Below, piece after piece: positions 43,401 through 52,305 of a stretch of 64,000 nucleotides of DNA. The position numbers were made by a program, and so were the translations under genes. The DNA comes from Bradyrhizobium erythrophlei. Lineage in GTDB: Bacteria > Pseudomonadota > Alphaproteobacteria > Rhizobiales > Xanthobacteraceae. Under the pieces are notes generated by a model. That model was not told the origin of the DNA, did not search any database, and worked only from the letters and a program-made list of their open reading frames with translations. Location of the stretch: assembly GCA_900129675.1 (NCBI GenBank), contig FSRD01000001.1, forward strand, positions 1 to 64,000, in the 5' to 3' direction. Within the stretch, counting starts at the first letter, position 1; each line of letters begins with the position of its first letter.

Positions 43401-44398
43401 TTCAGAAGATCGTCGAGGGTCTGCTTCTGCGCTACAGCCGCCTTCTCGCTGGCTTCCTTCTCTTGCTTTGCCAACTTCGGATATTTGTCAGTTAGCCGAT
43501 CGTGCAGACGCCCACTCCGCGTGCCAAAATGCGCCAGTGGCCGCAATCCGGTCAGTGCTGAGACGGCCTGTGATAGCGTGGTCTTGTCGTCGAAGCGGGT
43601 CGCAGCTGCAATACCGGGCATTAGGGTCCCGACCTGAAGCGCCAGGTCTGACAATCCCAATTTTTCCAGACCGATGGCGCCCGTCTTGAACGTCTTTTTC
43701 CCATCCCGCTGGAGGTGGCGCTCAACTACGACCTCCCGCCCATCGATCAGCGAGCGGAACGAGAGCCGGACCCATGTATCGACCTTCGGCACGCCGTCAA
43801 CAGCCGCCAGTTCTTGCTCTGTAGGAATCGGCACGATCGTCGGGATGTCAAATCCGTTCTTCTCCGCCTCGTCGTCGCTGGCGACTTGCACCGCAATGCA
43901 CTCATGCAACGGCGCCGGCAGCCCCTGCGAGCGGTGTCCATATCCCGTCAGGCACCAACAAACCGCACTCACCAGCGAGGTCTTGCCTGCCCCGTTAAAC
44001 CCTCGAAACAGGGTGGCCGGCGCTGCGAGCTCAAGCACGAACAGCTTGGGATCTAAGCCTCCTTCGGCGCAATGACGATGCAGACCCCGGAAGCGGTGCG
44101 CCTCGATCTTGACGAGTTGCCATTTCTGAGAAACCGCCGTTGCCTTGGCCGGGGCGGCCATTGTTTTAGGCACATTGTCGAGCGCGGCAAGTACACGATC
44201 CACTTCCCCATCCTGAATGGAAGTGTCTTTATCTGGATTCCAGTATGCTTTGCGGTCTTGATTGTAGAAGGCGAGAATGGCGCGGCTATCATTCAACGGA
44301 AGCGAGAATTCATCTCCGCCAGCAATATGCAAAACCTCTCCCGTGATCAGATGTAAGACCACCTGATCGAGAGTCATGTCTGCAATATTATGCGCCAT
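40445..44398 (-). CDS. Large SMC/Rad50-like ATPase with C-terminal S24/LexA-like domain
   Basis: 1317 residues. The first 90 form a small domain of unknown type. The ATPase head starts about residue 92 (WQLVKIEAHRFRGLHRHCAE) with Walker A GFNGAGKTS at 133-141. Coiled regions surround a zinc-hook-like CPVC at 484-487. The second half of the head has an MNASALRAYLSAFVLALW segment and an unusual Walker B, STVLMDDPQDLLD (815-827), with VSNDFGF as the switch. After a helical linker, residues about 1093-1187 look like an S24/LexA-type fold (EVRNGDFAVVQTPGRTYARR ... NKIVGVLFDE) without an obvious Ser-Lys dyad. No close named family recognised. Probably clamps or loads on DNA for the nucleases encoded beside it. 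Confidence 0.8.
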   Translation of the reverse strand: MAHNIADMTLDQVVLHLITGEVLHIAGGDEFSLPLNDSRAILAFYNQDRKAYWNPDKDTSIQDGEVDRVLAALDNVPKTMAAPAKATAVSQKWQLVKIEAHRFRGLHRHCAEGGLDPKLFVLELAAPATLFRGFNGAGKTSLVSAVCWCLTGYGHRSQGLPAPLHECIAVQVASDDEAEKNGFDIPTIVPIPTEQELAAVDGVPKVDTWVRLSFRSLIDGREVVVERHLQRDGKKTFKTGAIGLEKLGLSDLALQVGTLMPGIAAATRFDDKTTLSQAVSALTGLRPLAHFGTRSGRLHDRLTDKYPKLAKQEKEASEKAAVAQKQTLDDLLKEGQDLPNLDCVVLPGDSDPEAWATGLEEAEKRLKAVEDKAAEEATLILGVLPPLTSDAEIKRFEGALTAAQNCFSGAALRGLPSIQLVAKLGELQEADFDAAESVLESVEAEAKSLVERLSDADRSDRLRLYGLVAKWHETVHPGHAFSACPVCDRDLTEPGAIPRDALLDQSVADALEQARKADAALIKTASEWERDAMRALRGQLPVGLQPFVSDNVPDDLAMVYMTALSKEVFEQPDFPAALRKMVPSIAELCRLAWTKAPERAPLPSATIPPEIPDNEGLRSAIKKVRRAVNLAKYRAANADFAKSAVTGVMRSEVQEIEVPANKRSVAGQLSVLNTYLEAATVFAGVRRQLGQFKLTCGTWKTACDRIKKLDRAAKAVEPFKRFSALVHDQVAGLILSLDSQATAWSQRMYKAQFLQAPAYAGLDPAKSDGFTFLAAQGKHLVEAHHVMNASALRAYLSAFVLALWQQVWSRSGGISTVLMDDPQDLLDPGNVANLAATVPHLIDAEMNPLIVSNDFGFIPAIEAFVSAHTSAAQGRRTEVWEFSAISTSKCTVSLAPVADEARLRCEHWQKTDVNDVTLARAFVHPVRVRIEIKLWDLLASDPAVLKDPTLNDLLGKIANARNRGERPFNEEPFRKLIELPALKAGAPFRDAINKAHHGKADQLTPVDADVVRGGYEDVFAAIDACWLAYARFMGRLPPEQAVAEAAKTPAEPNVVPFSAKPISVVGRLAAYESGAPLTSIEDAKDKFEFASMGDVSLFTLRAPTLGLVAFPGQTLIVSLTAEVRNGDFAVVQTPGRTYARRIGIDKADPSRIALESMPSTNSRVPQTHFVQRSSATLNKIVGVLFDETVPAKSQDEAIAATTSAILSQVVAAAVVAGDSAFPVAPDKGHVLLGRAPDISQLPGRILAVVTRRDVHSSEYFAYLKRLGKQMPGNSSVYYLENVGQAGEGEFVQFPGVGGGVAGISIVDDMWKVHGTIF

Positions 44399-44591
44399 CT
44401 CCGCCCCCGAAGTTTTTATTTAAGACATCAATACATCACTTTGTGACGGAGCAACCCCCTGTTTATTACTGGCTGCTTCTGACTTACGATCCTGTGGACG
44501 TGGGAGCCATGCGATCTCTTTAAGCCATTCTGAGAACAGCACTCAGTCCGTGAATAGCAGCCGCGGCTCGTGGGCTATTTCATCGACGTGA

Positions 44592-47500
44592 TCAAGCGAC
44601 ATCTATGACCTGCCCCGTGGTCATGAACACGAGAAGCGACCGATTGGCCTTGGTCTGCTTGCGGTAGTCGCCGATCTGCTGCCGGTAGTGGCCGATGCTC
44701 GACGGTTCCGGAGCTACGTCACTCTTCCAGTCAACGACGACGTCGATGGCCCCGGTCTCATCGAACGCGACCGCATCCGCTTGCCCCGAGAGCAGGATCT
44801 CCTCGCCGTCGCGAGCCTCAGTTCCGAACACCGGCAACTCCGGGACAAGCCGCTCGCGCAGCGCCGCGACGTCAGGAAGCGCGAGCGTCCGGAGCACCGT
44901 GCCGGCTAATTCCGCCGCGCAGATGCCCGTCTTCGGGTCCGGTGCCGACTCCTGCCCCATCTGCCGGATCAGGTCGGCAGCCCTGGCTTCCAGGTCCGCT
45001 TTCGCGTCTCCAGCCTCACCAGTCAGCACCTCTTCGATCAGCTTGTGAAGGATGGTGCCGCGCGTAGAACTGCCGAGGACGGCGGCCGGGGCAATTTCGG
45101 TCGCTTCCGGAATTTCGGCGCTTTCGATCTTGGCTTCCCCCTCGTCGACCTGATCAAGTTCGCTTCGGCTCGGACGGCGCCAGATCACGGTCTTGCGGCC
45201 GGCGAATATCGCGGCGGACTCGGCTGCGAAGATCTCCCAGGTCTGGCCATTTTCCTGCGGCGATACCGTTCGCTCCTTCGCGGCGCCAATGTCCTCCAGC
45301 TTGATCGGCGGCAGATCGGTGAGGCCGAGATCGACGAGCTTCGCCCAGCACTTGTCCGACAGAGCGGCGGAATGCCTGGGGAGGATCAGCAGGTCGCGTG
45401 CGCGGGTCGCGGCCACGTACCAAAGCCGCACGCGCTCGCGCCGCTGCTCCTCCTCGGCGCTGGCCTCGATGCCGGCATAGTCCGCCGGGCAGTTGCCGAG
45501 GATCGGGATCGAGAACAGGTTCTTCGAGCGATCCTGCACCAGGCCGGATTCGGACTTCGGGGTGCCGGTCATGTTGATCGGGATCACCACCGGCCACTCG
45601 AGCCCCTTGGCCGCATGCACCGTGATCAGGGAGACCGCCTCCTGCTCAGCATCGGGCCGGCCCTCGACCTGACGGACGGCCTCCTCCCAGTTGGCGCGCA
45701 TGTCGCTGGCGAAAGCCCGCAATCCGCGGACGTCGTAGGCCCGCGCCATTTCGAGGAAGAGATCCACGTTGGCGACCGCCCGCTCGGCGCCGGCCTTGAA
45801 GCGCTGTCGGATCTGCGGGCGGACATGAAGCGCCGCGATCGCATCGGCGAGAAGTGCGTACGGCGTCGTGGTCCGGGCGCGCCGGCGGAGCGACGACAGC
45901 TTCGTCAGGACATCCTTGGCGAGCGCATGGTTCACGCTTGCCGGATCGGTCCGGAGCGTGAGCATCGGCAGCCCCCGCCGTTCCGGATCAACCGGCAGAG
46001 CTTCCGAGATGTCGAGCAGCTCGGTTTCGGTCAGGCCGACAAGCGGTCCGCGCAGCAGCGCGCCGAAGGCGAGCGTATCACGCGGGTCCGCCAGGCTGCG
46101 GGTCACCGCGATCAGGTCCTGGATCTCCTGGCGGCGGAAGAAGCCCTTGCCGGCCTGGGTAGAGACCGGGATCGCCAATTCCTCCAGCGCCTCCTCGAAC
46201 CGCCAAAGCTCGGTGCCAACCGGCGCCAGCAGCGCGATGTCGCCGAAACGACATGCCCTCATCTCGCCGGTGTGATGGTCGCGGACCTGCAGGTTGCCGA
46301 CCAGCCTGTTGCAGAGATCGGCCACCGCCAGCGCTTCGCCGTCGCGTATGGCGGCGGCTTTCGGCTTCTCGCCCTCGACAACCACATCCAGCGCGCAGAC
46401 GCCAGGCTTCGAACCGATCGCGGGATGGATCGGCGACAACTCGGAGAAGCCGGGCTGTCCGTCAGCCGACGGCACCGGCTCGAACCGCTTGTTCACGAAT
46501 GCGAGGATCGGTTCGACGGACCGGAAGTTGGCCGTGATCTTGATCTGGGAGCCGGTGGTGATTGCTGTTCGTGCGGCGATGTAGGCGTTCACATCGGCGC
46601 CGCGGAAGCGGTAGATCGCCTGCTTGGGGTCGCCCACCATGAACAGGCCACCGGGGCGCAGCGGACGTGCCAGCGCGTCGCCTCCTTCGCAGTCCTCCCC
46701 GCAGATCAGCCACAGGATCTCGATCTGCAGCGGATCGGTGTCCTGGAATTCGTCGACCATAACGTGACGGAAGCGCCGCGACAGCGCCCGCCGCACCTCC
46801 TCGTGGTCCCGAAGCAGGTTGCGCGCGGTGTAAAGCAGGTCGTCGAAATCCAATAGCGCCGCGTCCCGCTTGTAGTCACGCCAGTCGTCGCGAAGACTCT
46901 GCATCTCGTTGCGCAAACGAGACAGCAGTTCGCCAGCGATAGCGCCGAGCAAGGCTTCGAGGGCCTCGTGGCATGCCTTGTACCGGGGGACGATCGCGTC
47001 GAAGGCCGCTTTTCCGTTGGGCTTGGAATGGCCCGCCTTGGCGGCGGCGTCTTGCCATTTCCCGCTGGTCTGAAGCGCTCTCGCGCTGCCCGTCTGGGTG
47101 AAGCAGGTCTCGTCGCGTTCGAAGTTCAGCGCCGCGATCAGGGCGGCGTTGCTGGGCGTCGCGTCGGCGAGCTTGTGGCCGTCGAGCAGATCGGCGAGAT
47201 CGCGCAACACTCGGCAGGCGACCGAGGTCTTCTCCTCCTGATAGCCGTAACCGCCGAGCTCGGCCTCGAACTGCTTTGCCGCCGCGATCAGGTCGGTCAT
47301 GGCCTTGGGCGACCACGCAACCTGCGCGCACTCGGCGTCGCGATTTTTCCGCAGGAACTGGGCGACGTCTTCGACGAGCTTCAATCCGGCGGACTCGCTC
47401 GCGAGGATGAGCTGGGCGATCAAACCGTCGCCCCCGTCTCCGGAGAGCCGTTCCTTCAGCCAGGCGTCGTATCGCTCCTTGAACGCCAGATCGGCCTCGG

Positions 47501-47927
47501 TGGGGTCGACGATGTTCGCCCCGGGGTCGATGCCTGCCTCCGCCGGATAGGGCTTGATCAGTGCCTGGGCGAAGCCATGGATGGTGCTGCAGGTCAGTTG
47601 GTCGAACATCTGGCAAGCCCGATAGACGTTGGCCTTCTGCGCCTCGGGGACGCCGTCCGGAAACGCCTGCCTGAGGTCGCGAGGCACCTCGCCCCTGGAA
47701 AGTGCCGTCGTGAACCGCTCGATGCGGAGCCGGAGCTCGCTGGCGGCGAATTCGGTGAAGGTGATCGCGGCGATGTGCTTCGGTTCGACGCCGCGGGCGA
47801 ACAGCACGGCGACGCGTCCCGCCATCACCGACGTTTTGCCGGATCCGGCGCCCGCCTCGACCAGCAGGGTGCTGTCGACGGCGGTCAGCGCGGTCATCCG
47901 CGCGGCCAGGTCTGGGATCACCTTCAT
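44592..47927 (-). CDS. AddA/UvrD-like helicase with C-terminal PD-(D/E)XK nuclease
   Basis: 1111 residues from ATG 47927, which overlaps the upstream stop (ATGA). Superfamily 1A helicase motifs: Walker A EAGAGSGKTS (24-33), AAITFTEFAASELRLRI, motif II VMVDEFQDTDPLQIE, VGDPKQAIYRFRGAD, ITVHAAKGLEWPVV and YVAATRARDLLIL. The C-terminus carries a nuclease: RGTILHKLIEEVL, VVVDWKSD and HYRQQIGDYRKQT, a complete PD-(D/E)XK set. This is the AddA/RecB layout. Its pairing with the next gene suggests an AddAB-like DNA-end processing complex dedicated to this island. Confidence 0.9.
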   Translation of the reverse strand: MKVIPDLAARMTALTAVDSTLLVEAGAGSGKTSVMAGRVAVLFARGVEPKHIAAITFTEFAASELRLRIERFTTALSRGEVPRDLRQAFPDGVPEAQKANVYRACQMFDQLTCSTIHGFAQALIKPYPAEAGIDPGANIVDPTEADLAFKERYDAWLKERLSGDGGDGLIAQLILASESAGLKLVEDVAQFLRKNRDAECAQVAWSPKAMTDLIAAAKQFEAELGGYGYQEEKTSVACRVLRDLADLLDGHKLADATPSNAALIAALNFERDETCFTQTGSARALQTSGKWQDAAAKAGHSKPNGKAAFDAIVPRYKACHEALEALLGAIAGELLSRLRNEMQSLRDDWRDYKRDAALLDFDDLLYTARNLLRDHEEVRRALSRRFRHVMVDEFQDTDPLQIEILWLICGEDCEGGDALARPLRPGGLFMVGDPKQAIYRFRGADVNAYIAARTAITTGSQIKITANFRSVEPILAFVNKRFEPVPSADGQPGFSELSPIHPAIGSKPGVCALDVVVEGEKPKAAAIRDGEALAVADLCNRLVGNLQVRDHHTGEMRACRFGDIALLAPVGTELWRFEEALEELAIPVSTQAGKGFFRRQEIQDLIAVTRSLADPRDTLAFGALLRGPLVGLTETELLDISEALPVDPERRGLPMLTLRTDPASVNHALAKDVLTKLSSLRRRARTTTPYALLADAIAALHVRPQIRQRFKAGAERAVANVDLFLEMARAYDVRGLRAFASDMRANWEEAVRQVEGRPDAEQEAVSLITVHAAKGLEWPVVIPINMTGTPKSESGLVQDRSKNLFSIPILGNCPADYAGIEASAEEEQRRERVRLWYVAATRARDLLILPRHSAALSDKCWAKLVDLGLTDLPPIKLEDIGAAKERTVSPQENGQTWEIFAAESAAIFAGRKTVIWRRPSRSELDQVDEGEAKIESAEIPEATEIAPAAVLGSSTRGTILHKLIEEVLTGEAGDAKADLEARAADLIRQMGQESAPDPKTGICAAELAGTVLRTLALPDVAALRERLVPELPVFGTEARDGEEILLSGQADAVAFDETGAIDVVVDWKSDVAPEPSSIGHYRQQIGDYRKQTKANRSLLVFMTTGQVIDVA

Positions 47928-50575
47928 AGCTCCTCCCAAACCGCTGCGGCCGGGCCGAGCTTGTCCTGCGCCAACGGCAGCTTCCGTGGCAGATAGCCGG
48001 CGTTGGCCGGCAAAGCGAATGCATGATCGTTGTAATCGCTGGCCGCATCCTCGCCGGGGGGCGCCACGCCGGACAGCAACGCTTCGCGTGACGCCGCCGC
48101 CGCGGTCGATACCTTCGTTAGCGCGCCATCAAGGTCAGCAAGCGGAAACAGCGCCTGTTCGCCCTTGCCAACGTTCGGATAAAGCAACGATGCCTCGATC
48201 GCCACGTCGGTGCCGAGCAAAGTCTTGACGGCGAAGGCATAGAGGCAACGCTGCAACTCGGTGCCGCCCTTGATGATCACCTCGTTCATCTTCTTGGCGA
48301 GCTTGCCCGATTTGTAGTCGACGACACGGGCGCGCGAGCGGTCGCCCGCGAGATCAAGCCGATCGATCTGCCCCTTGATCAGGAGGCCGGTGCCCGGGAT
48401 CTCGACGGCGACGTCGGTCTTCCACGGCAGGTCCCGACCGCTCTCGTCCGGATCGGTTTCGCCGAACGGAATCTCGCACCAGGTCTGCTGACCCGGAAGT
48501 TCTCCGATGTCATAGGCAAGAGCGGCCGCCGCCAGCTCATGGCCGCGGGCGGTCGTGCTGCGCCAGATCACGTCCGGCGGCACCGGCTGGGCATCCTCCC
48601 AGTCCGCGATGGTCCGGTCGCGCGCAGCGGCAAGCGCAGCCTCGATCTGGTGCTGATCGGCGCCGGCCATGCCGCCGTCGGCCTCGAGGCGCTCAACGGC
48701 ATCCCGGAGCAAGGCGTGAACAAGCGTGCCGAAGACATTGGGATCGAGCGTCAGCGGTTCGTCGGCATCCTCCGGCACCTTCCAGCCAAGACCGTAGCGC
48801 CAAACGAAGCGGATCGGGTCGCGCAACAGCATCTTCAGCGACGTCGCCGACAGCGGCCGTTCGAACAGTTTCGTCAGCCGCGCATGCGCCGGCGCAATCA
48901 GGCCGTCATGCTCCGTGATTTCGTTGCGCTGCCAGTCCCGCCAGCACGCCAATCCCGAGACGGCGATCGGCAGCTTCGTGAATTCCGACGGGCGGGCCAG
49001 AAGCCGATCGGACTCGCTGGCGGCGTGGCCGGGCGTGCCGGCGCGGTCAAGATAGGTCTCCGCCAGCTCCGTGATCAGCGGCGAGCGGCCGAGCATGCGG
49101 CCTTCGGCGTCGCGCCGGCTGAACGAAATCGCGACGCTTCGCGCCGACGTTACGATGGTCAGGAAATCCCGTTTGTCGCCGTCCGCCACCGGAAGCGGAT
49201 CGAGCTTCTCGATTGGCAGCACGTGATCTGGAATGAGCCTGTCCTCCGAAATCCGCCGCGGCCAGCGGCCGGCATTCAGCCCCATCAGCCAGACGTGCGG
49301 GCGCGGCGAAGACGCCAGCGCGATCGCCGACGTCCAGATCGCGTTGGCCGAAGGCTCGATGTCGTCGTCGATACGCAAGCGCGCTAAGGTCACCGGGAGT
49401 GCCTGGGCCGGCCCCTCCCGCAGCGCGCGCCGCCATAGCGACCGTTGCAATCCGTTCAACAGCGTCTCGCCGGCCTCCTCCGCCGCCTCGGCGCCGCGGT
49501 CGAGGAGCCGGATCACTGCCATCACATCGGCGGTCCTGTTCTTCCCGTCGGGCCAGGCGGCGTCGTCAGCCTGCGTCAGCACCCGCTCCCAGCGCTCGAC
49601 CGAGGTCAGCGGGGCATCGGCAGGAAGGAGCCGCGTCCATTCTCCGGGCAAGTCGCGCAGCGCGGTGCCGCCCCGCAGCAACGCGAGCAGCCGGCGCACC
49701 CGCTCTTGCGACAAGCCTTTGACCAGCACCTCGGCGAGCGCGCTGGCCGCCTGCCCTTCGGCCGTCGTCAGCGCCTTAATGCCGCCAACGAAGTGGATCG
49801 GAAGGTTGCTGTCCCGCGCCGACGAAAATACATGGTCATCATAGTCGCCCGGGCTCGACGACGCGATCGCGATGTCCGACGCCGGCGTCTCTTTTGCCAA
49901 CAGCGCCCTCATCCAGCGAAACGCCTCGCCCACCTCATGAAGCTGGTTCGCGCAAGAGAATAGCTCCGCTGGCGGCTCGGCCGGAGGTGCCGTCACCACC
50001 CCGACCTTTGACCCCTTTAGCCATTTCGGAACGTGCCTGGGACCGGCAATCCAGGAGACCTGGATGCTCTCGGCGAGCGCGATCAGGAGCCGCCGCCAGC
50101 ACGGCGACATCTCGCTGTGGCCGTGGATTTCCAGTTGACCGATCACAGCCGGCGCATGTCCGACCCGTTGCAGCGCCAACGCTACCAGGTCGCCCGGGCG
50201 CTTCATTGACGCCGGCAGACGCTGAACGACTACCTGCTCGAGCGATGCCAATGCCGCGGTCCGAGGGTGGCCCACTTCCGACAAATCAACGCCGGCGCGC
50301 CATGCCTTGTCGAAAGTGGCGGTAACGGCCGCCGGCATTCCCGGCAGGTCCTTGATTGGTTCGAGCTCGCCCATCTCGACGTCGGGCAGCGCGTCCCGTA
50401 CAGTTTCCGTGAGCACGTCGAGGTCGACTGGTTGCAGGAGACCGCCCGCGAGCCTCGCGGCAAGCTGGCCCATCGTCATGACCTGCACGCCGACCTCGCT
50501 GCGACGGGCGGCGTCCACCCGGCTCATATGGCCGGCGAGGATCGTATGCACGATCACGGTTCTACGGTGCGGCAT
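47924..50575 (-). CDS. AddB-like PD-(D/E)XK nuclease protein
   Basis: 883 residues, shorter than typical AddB (about 1000-1150). The N-terminal part is a degenerate helicase-like region lacking a visible Walker A (VQVMTMGQLAARLAGGLLQP; VWLMGLNAGRWPRRISEDRL). The C-terminal nuclease has FGTLVHALLRDAVERLEADG, IKGQIDRLDLAGD, ARVVDYKSGKLAKK and QRCLYAFAVKTLL: H, D, D-Y-K and Q in the expected order. First gene of the six-gene cluster, coupled to the AddA-like gene. Four Cys for an AddB-type iron-sulfur cluster are not evident. Confidence 0.85.
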   Translation of the reverse strand: MPHRRTVIVHTILAGHMSRVDAARRSEVGVQVMTMGQLAARLAGGLLQPVDLDVLTETVRDALPDVEMGELEPIKDLPGMPAAVTATFDKAWRAGVDLSEVGHPRTAALASLEQVVVQRLPASMKRPGDLVALALQRVGHAPAVIGQLEIHGHSEMSPCWRRLLIALAESIQVSWIAGPRHVPKWLKGSKVGVVTAPPAEPPAELFSCANQLHEVGEAFRWMRALLAKETPASDIAIASSSPGDYDDHVFSSARDSNLPIHFVGGIKALTTAEGQAASALAEVLVKGLSQERVRRLLALLRGGTALRDLPGEWTRLLPADAPLTSVERWERVLTQADDAAWPDGKNRTADVMAVIRLLDRGAEAAEEAGETLLNGLQRSLWRRALREGPAQALPVTLARLRIDDDIEPSANAIWTSAIALASSPRPHVWLMGLNAGRWPRRISEDRLIPDHVLPIEKLDPLPVADGDKRDFLTIVTSARSVAISFSRRDAEGRMLGRSPLITELAETYLDRAGTPGHAASESDRLLARPSEFTKLPIAVSGLACWRDWQRNEITEHDGLIAPAHARLTKLFERPLSATSLKMLLRDPIRFVWRYGLGWKVPEDADEPLTLDPNVFGTLVHALLRDAVERLEADGGMAGADQHQIEAALAAARDRTIADWEDAQPVPPDVIWRSTTARGHELAAAALAYDIGELPGQQTWCEIPFGETDPDESGRDLPWKTDVAVEIPGTGLLIKGQIDRLDLAGDRSRARVVDYKSGKLAKKMNEVIIKGGTELQRCLYAFAVKTLLGTDVAIEASLLYPNVGKGEQALFPLADLDGALTKVSTAAAASREALLSGVAPPGEDAASDYNDHAFALPANAGYLPRKLPLAQDKLGPAAAVWEEL

Positions 50576-50728
50576 GACTACGTATTACTCCTTGCCTACC
50601 GAACCTGTTTCCTTCGACGACCTCCATCGGACCGACTGAAAGCCAAGGATAAGCGGGGAATCGTTTCCCATGGGCGGAATCGCGTAGCAAGCGCGATCGT
50701 GGATGATCGTAGAAGGTTTCCCCGATAA

Positions 50729-50887
50729 TTGTCCGCAAAACGCGAATACATCTCCCTGTTTGCCCTGGCGAAGCAGCAGGGACGGCATTTCCTGGCGGTG
50801 AAGAAGGAGATCGATGCAGCCGGCATCTCTCCGGCGCTGGATCCGGAGAAGGTCGGGGCGACGTTCTATCGAAGGAGCGACTGTTAA
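50729..50887 (+). CDS. Small hypothetical protein, 52 residues
   Basis: TTG at 50729; reads SAKREYISLFALAKQQGRHF, then VKKEIDAAGISPALDPEKVG. A compact helix-turn-helix-like sequence, divergent from the AddB-like gene. It could be a tail fragment of a larger protein or a small regulator of the cluster. No strong ribosome site. Confidence 0.35.
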   Translation: MSAKREYISLFALAKQQGRHFLAVKKEIDAAGISPALDPEKVGATFYRRSDC

Positions 50888-51049
50888 CAGGAAAACGCGT
50901 GGCGATGGCTTGACAGTGTATGGAAGTTCTGAATCGATGGTGCGCAACCTGTCGGTGTGCTTAGGTTATTGTTGTAGTTTCAATTCTTGGTTCACTAAGC
51001 AATTGCCTGAAAGCATCACAATCCATGAAGCTGCTAGACCTTTTCAAGG

Positions 51050-51430
51050 ATGCACGAAGTTCACCCGAAAACTCTGCTGATTTGGACGGCACCGCTTATG
51101 CCGCAAGCGCGCGCCACTTGGCGCGTTTCAAGTTTTGGCGGGCCGAAGCGTCTTGAGCCGCTCGTTGAGAAAGTTTGGACCTATTGCGAGAGCGCCAGCA
51201 CCCGCGGACGCACCGTGACGCTGAAATTGAAATTCTTCGACTTCGAAATGATCGCCCGTAGCAGGTCCGTCCCGGCGCCGGTATCGAGCCGCGACGATCT
51301 TGAACGCCTGGTCGTCGACCCGCTGCGGGTCGAGATGCCCCTCTCCAAGCCAATCCGGCTTTTAGGCGTATCGCTGTCGTCCCTACAAGCGGAGGCCGGC
51401 GACGAGCTGCAGCTAGTGCTGGCGATCTGA
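51050..51430 (+). pseudogene. DNA polymerase IV (DinB) C-terminal fragment
   Basis: From about 51140 the frame reads LEPLVEKVWTYCESASTRGR and TVTLKLKFFDFEMIARSRSV, ending KPIRLLGVSLSSLQ. This is the little-finger domain of Y-family polymerase IV. The catalytic palm and fingers are missing, so it is a remnant. Confidence 0.8.
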
Positions 51431-51597
51431 TCCCGCCGACGGCGGCCGTCGCTCCGAACCGCGCGGACAAGCATCCGGATTTTTGGTACTGTGGCTCCAC
51501 GAAGCAGGAGCAGGCGGACCGAGAGGCGATCCAGGGCAACGCAGGCTACGGTTCGGAGGCGCCGTGAAGATCGCCGGGTGCGGGTTTGTGCGGGCGA

Positions 51598-51934
51598 TCA
51601 CTTCTGCACCAGCGGGCATTGGCTTTCGCTAAGCGGTCGATAAGTGTCGGCACCCGACATCTCAGCCATCACCTTGTAGTAGTCGCGGCGATATTTGGAT
51701 TCGGTCGGCGATTTCACCTTCATCAAAAAGTTCTTGTGAAGCACGCGTCCGTCCGGCCGGATCTCGACGTTCTTGTTGTAGAAATCGTTGACCGGCAGTT
51801 CGCGCATCTTGGCCGCAACCGCTTTGCCCTCATCAGTGCCGGCCGCCTGAACGGCCTTCAGATAATGAAGCACCGACGGGTACGTGCCGGCCGTTATGAG
51901 GTTGGGAATGAATCCGCCCGAGCGCTCCATGAAG
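51598..51934 (-). pseudogene. Branched-chain amino acid-type ABC binding protein, C-terminal fragment
   Basis: Reads SGGFIPNLITAGTYPSVLHY, LKAVQAAGTDEGKAVAAKMR, then DFYNKNVEIRPDGRVLHKNF and a C-terminal YRPLSESQCPLV. This is the end of a Peripla_BP_6 (LivK-like) substrate-binding protein. The coding frame is cut at about 51934 by an IS fragment end. Confidence 0.8.
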
Positions 51935-52305
51935 CTGTGCCTGTCGGAAATCAAATCCGGACATATTCGTGATGCAATCCGCCGAGGACTGGGCAGCAAA
52001 GAATACGCCCTGCCCTCTTTACGGTGCGCGATAGGGGCGCATCCTTCTCCAAGGCCAAGTGCGTGCGCGTCCCATTATAGTAGCAAGCGTAGGATTTCAG
52101 AATCCGGCGCAGATGTGCCTCGCCTAAGACAATGATGTGATCCAAACACTCACGCCGGATCGATCCGATCAACCGTTCGGCAAAGCCGGTCTGCCAGGGT
52201 GAGGCCGGTGCAATAGGCTTGTCCCGAATGCCCACGGCACGCAATCGGCGTGTGACGACGGTGCCGTAGATCCGATCGCGGTCTCGGATCATGTAACCCG
52301 GAGCT
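51935..52305 (-). mobile_element. Integrase-core IS, 3' fragment A
   Basis: End sequence CTGTGCCTGTCGGAAAT at 51935. The transposase frame (52292 to 51951) covers MIRDRDRIYGTVVTRRLRAV, QTGFAERLIGSIRRECLDHI and the C-terminus. It is related to, but clearly diverged from, the copies at 15.6 and 61.4 kb. The 5' two thirds are missing. Confidence 0.8.

Noticed and set aside
44420..44542. A 40-codon minus-strand frame with GTG start between the AddA-like and SMC-like genes (FSEWLKEIAWLPRPQDRKSE)
   Set aside because: The sequence looks protein-like but has no clear ribosome site or family, and it lies where a promoter is expected. Kept as an observation only.
45045..46856. 603-codon plus-strand open frame over the AddA-like gene
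   Set aside because: Antisense to a gene with all helicase motifs; low-complexity composition and no family features.
46876..48048. 390-codon minus-strand frame overlapping the start of the AddA-like gene
   Set aside because: Out of frame with the motif-bearing gene; Arg-rich shadow without motifs.
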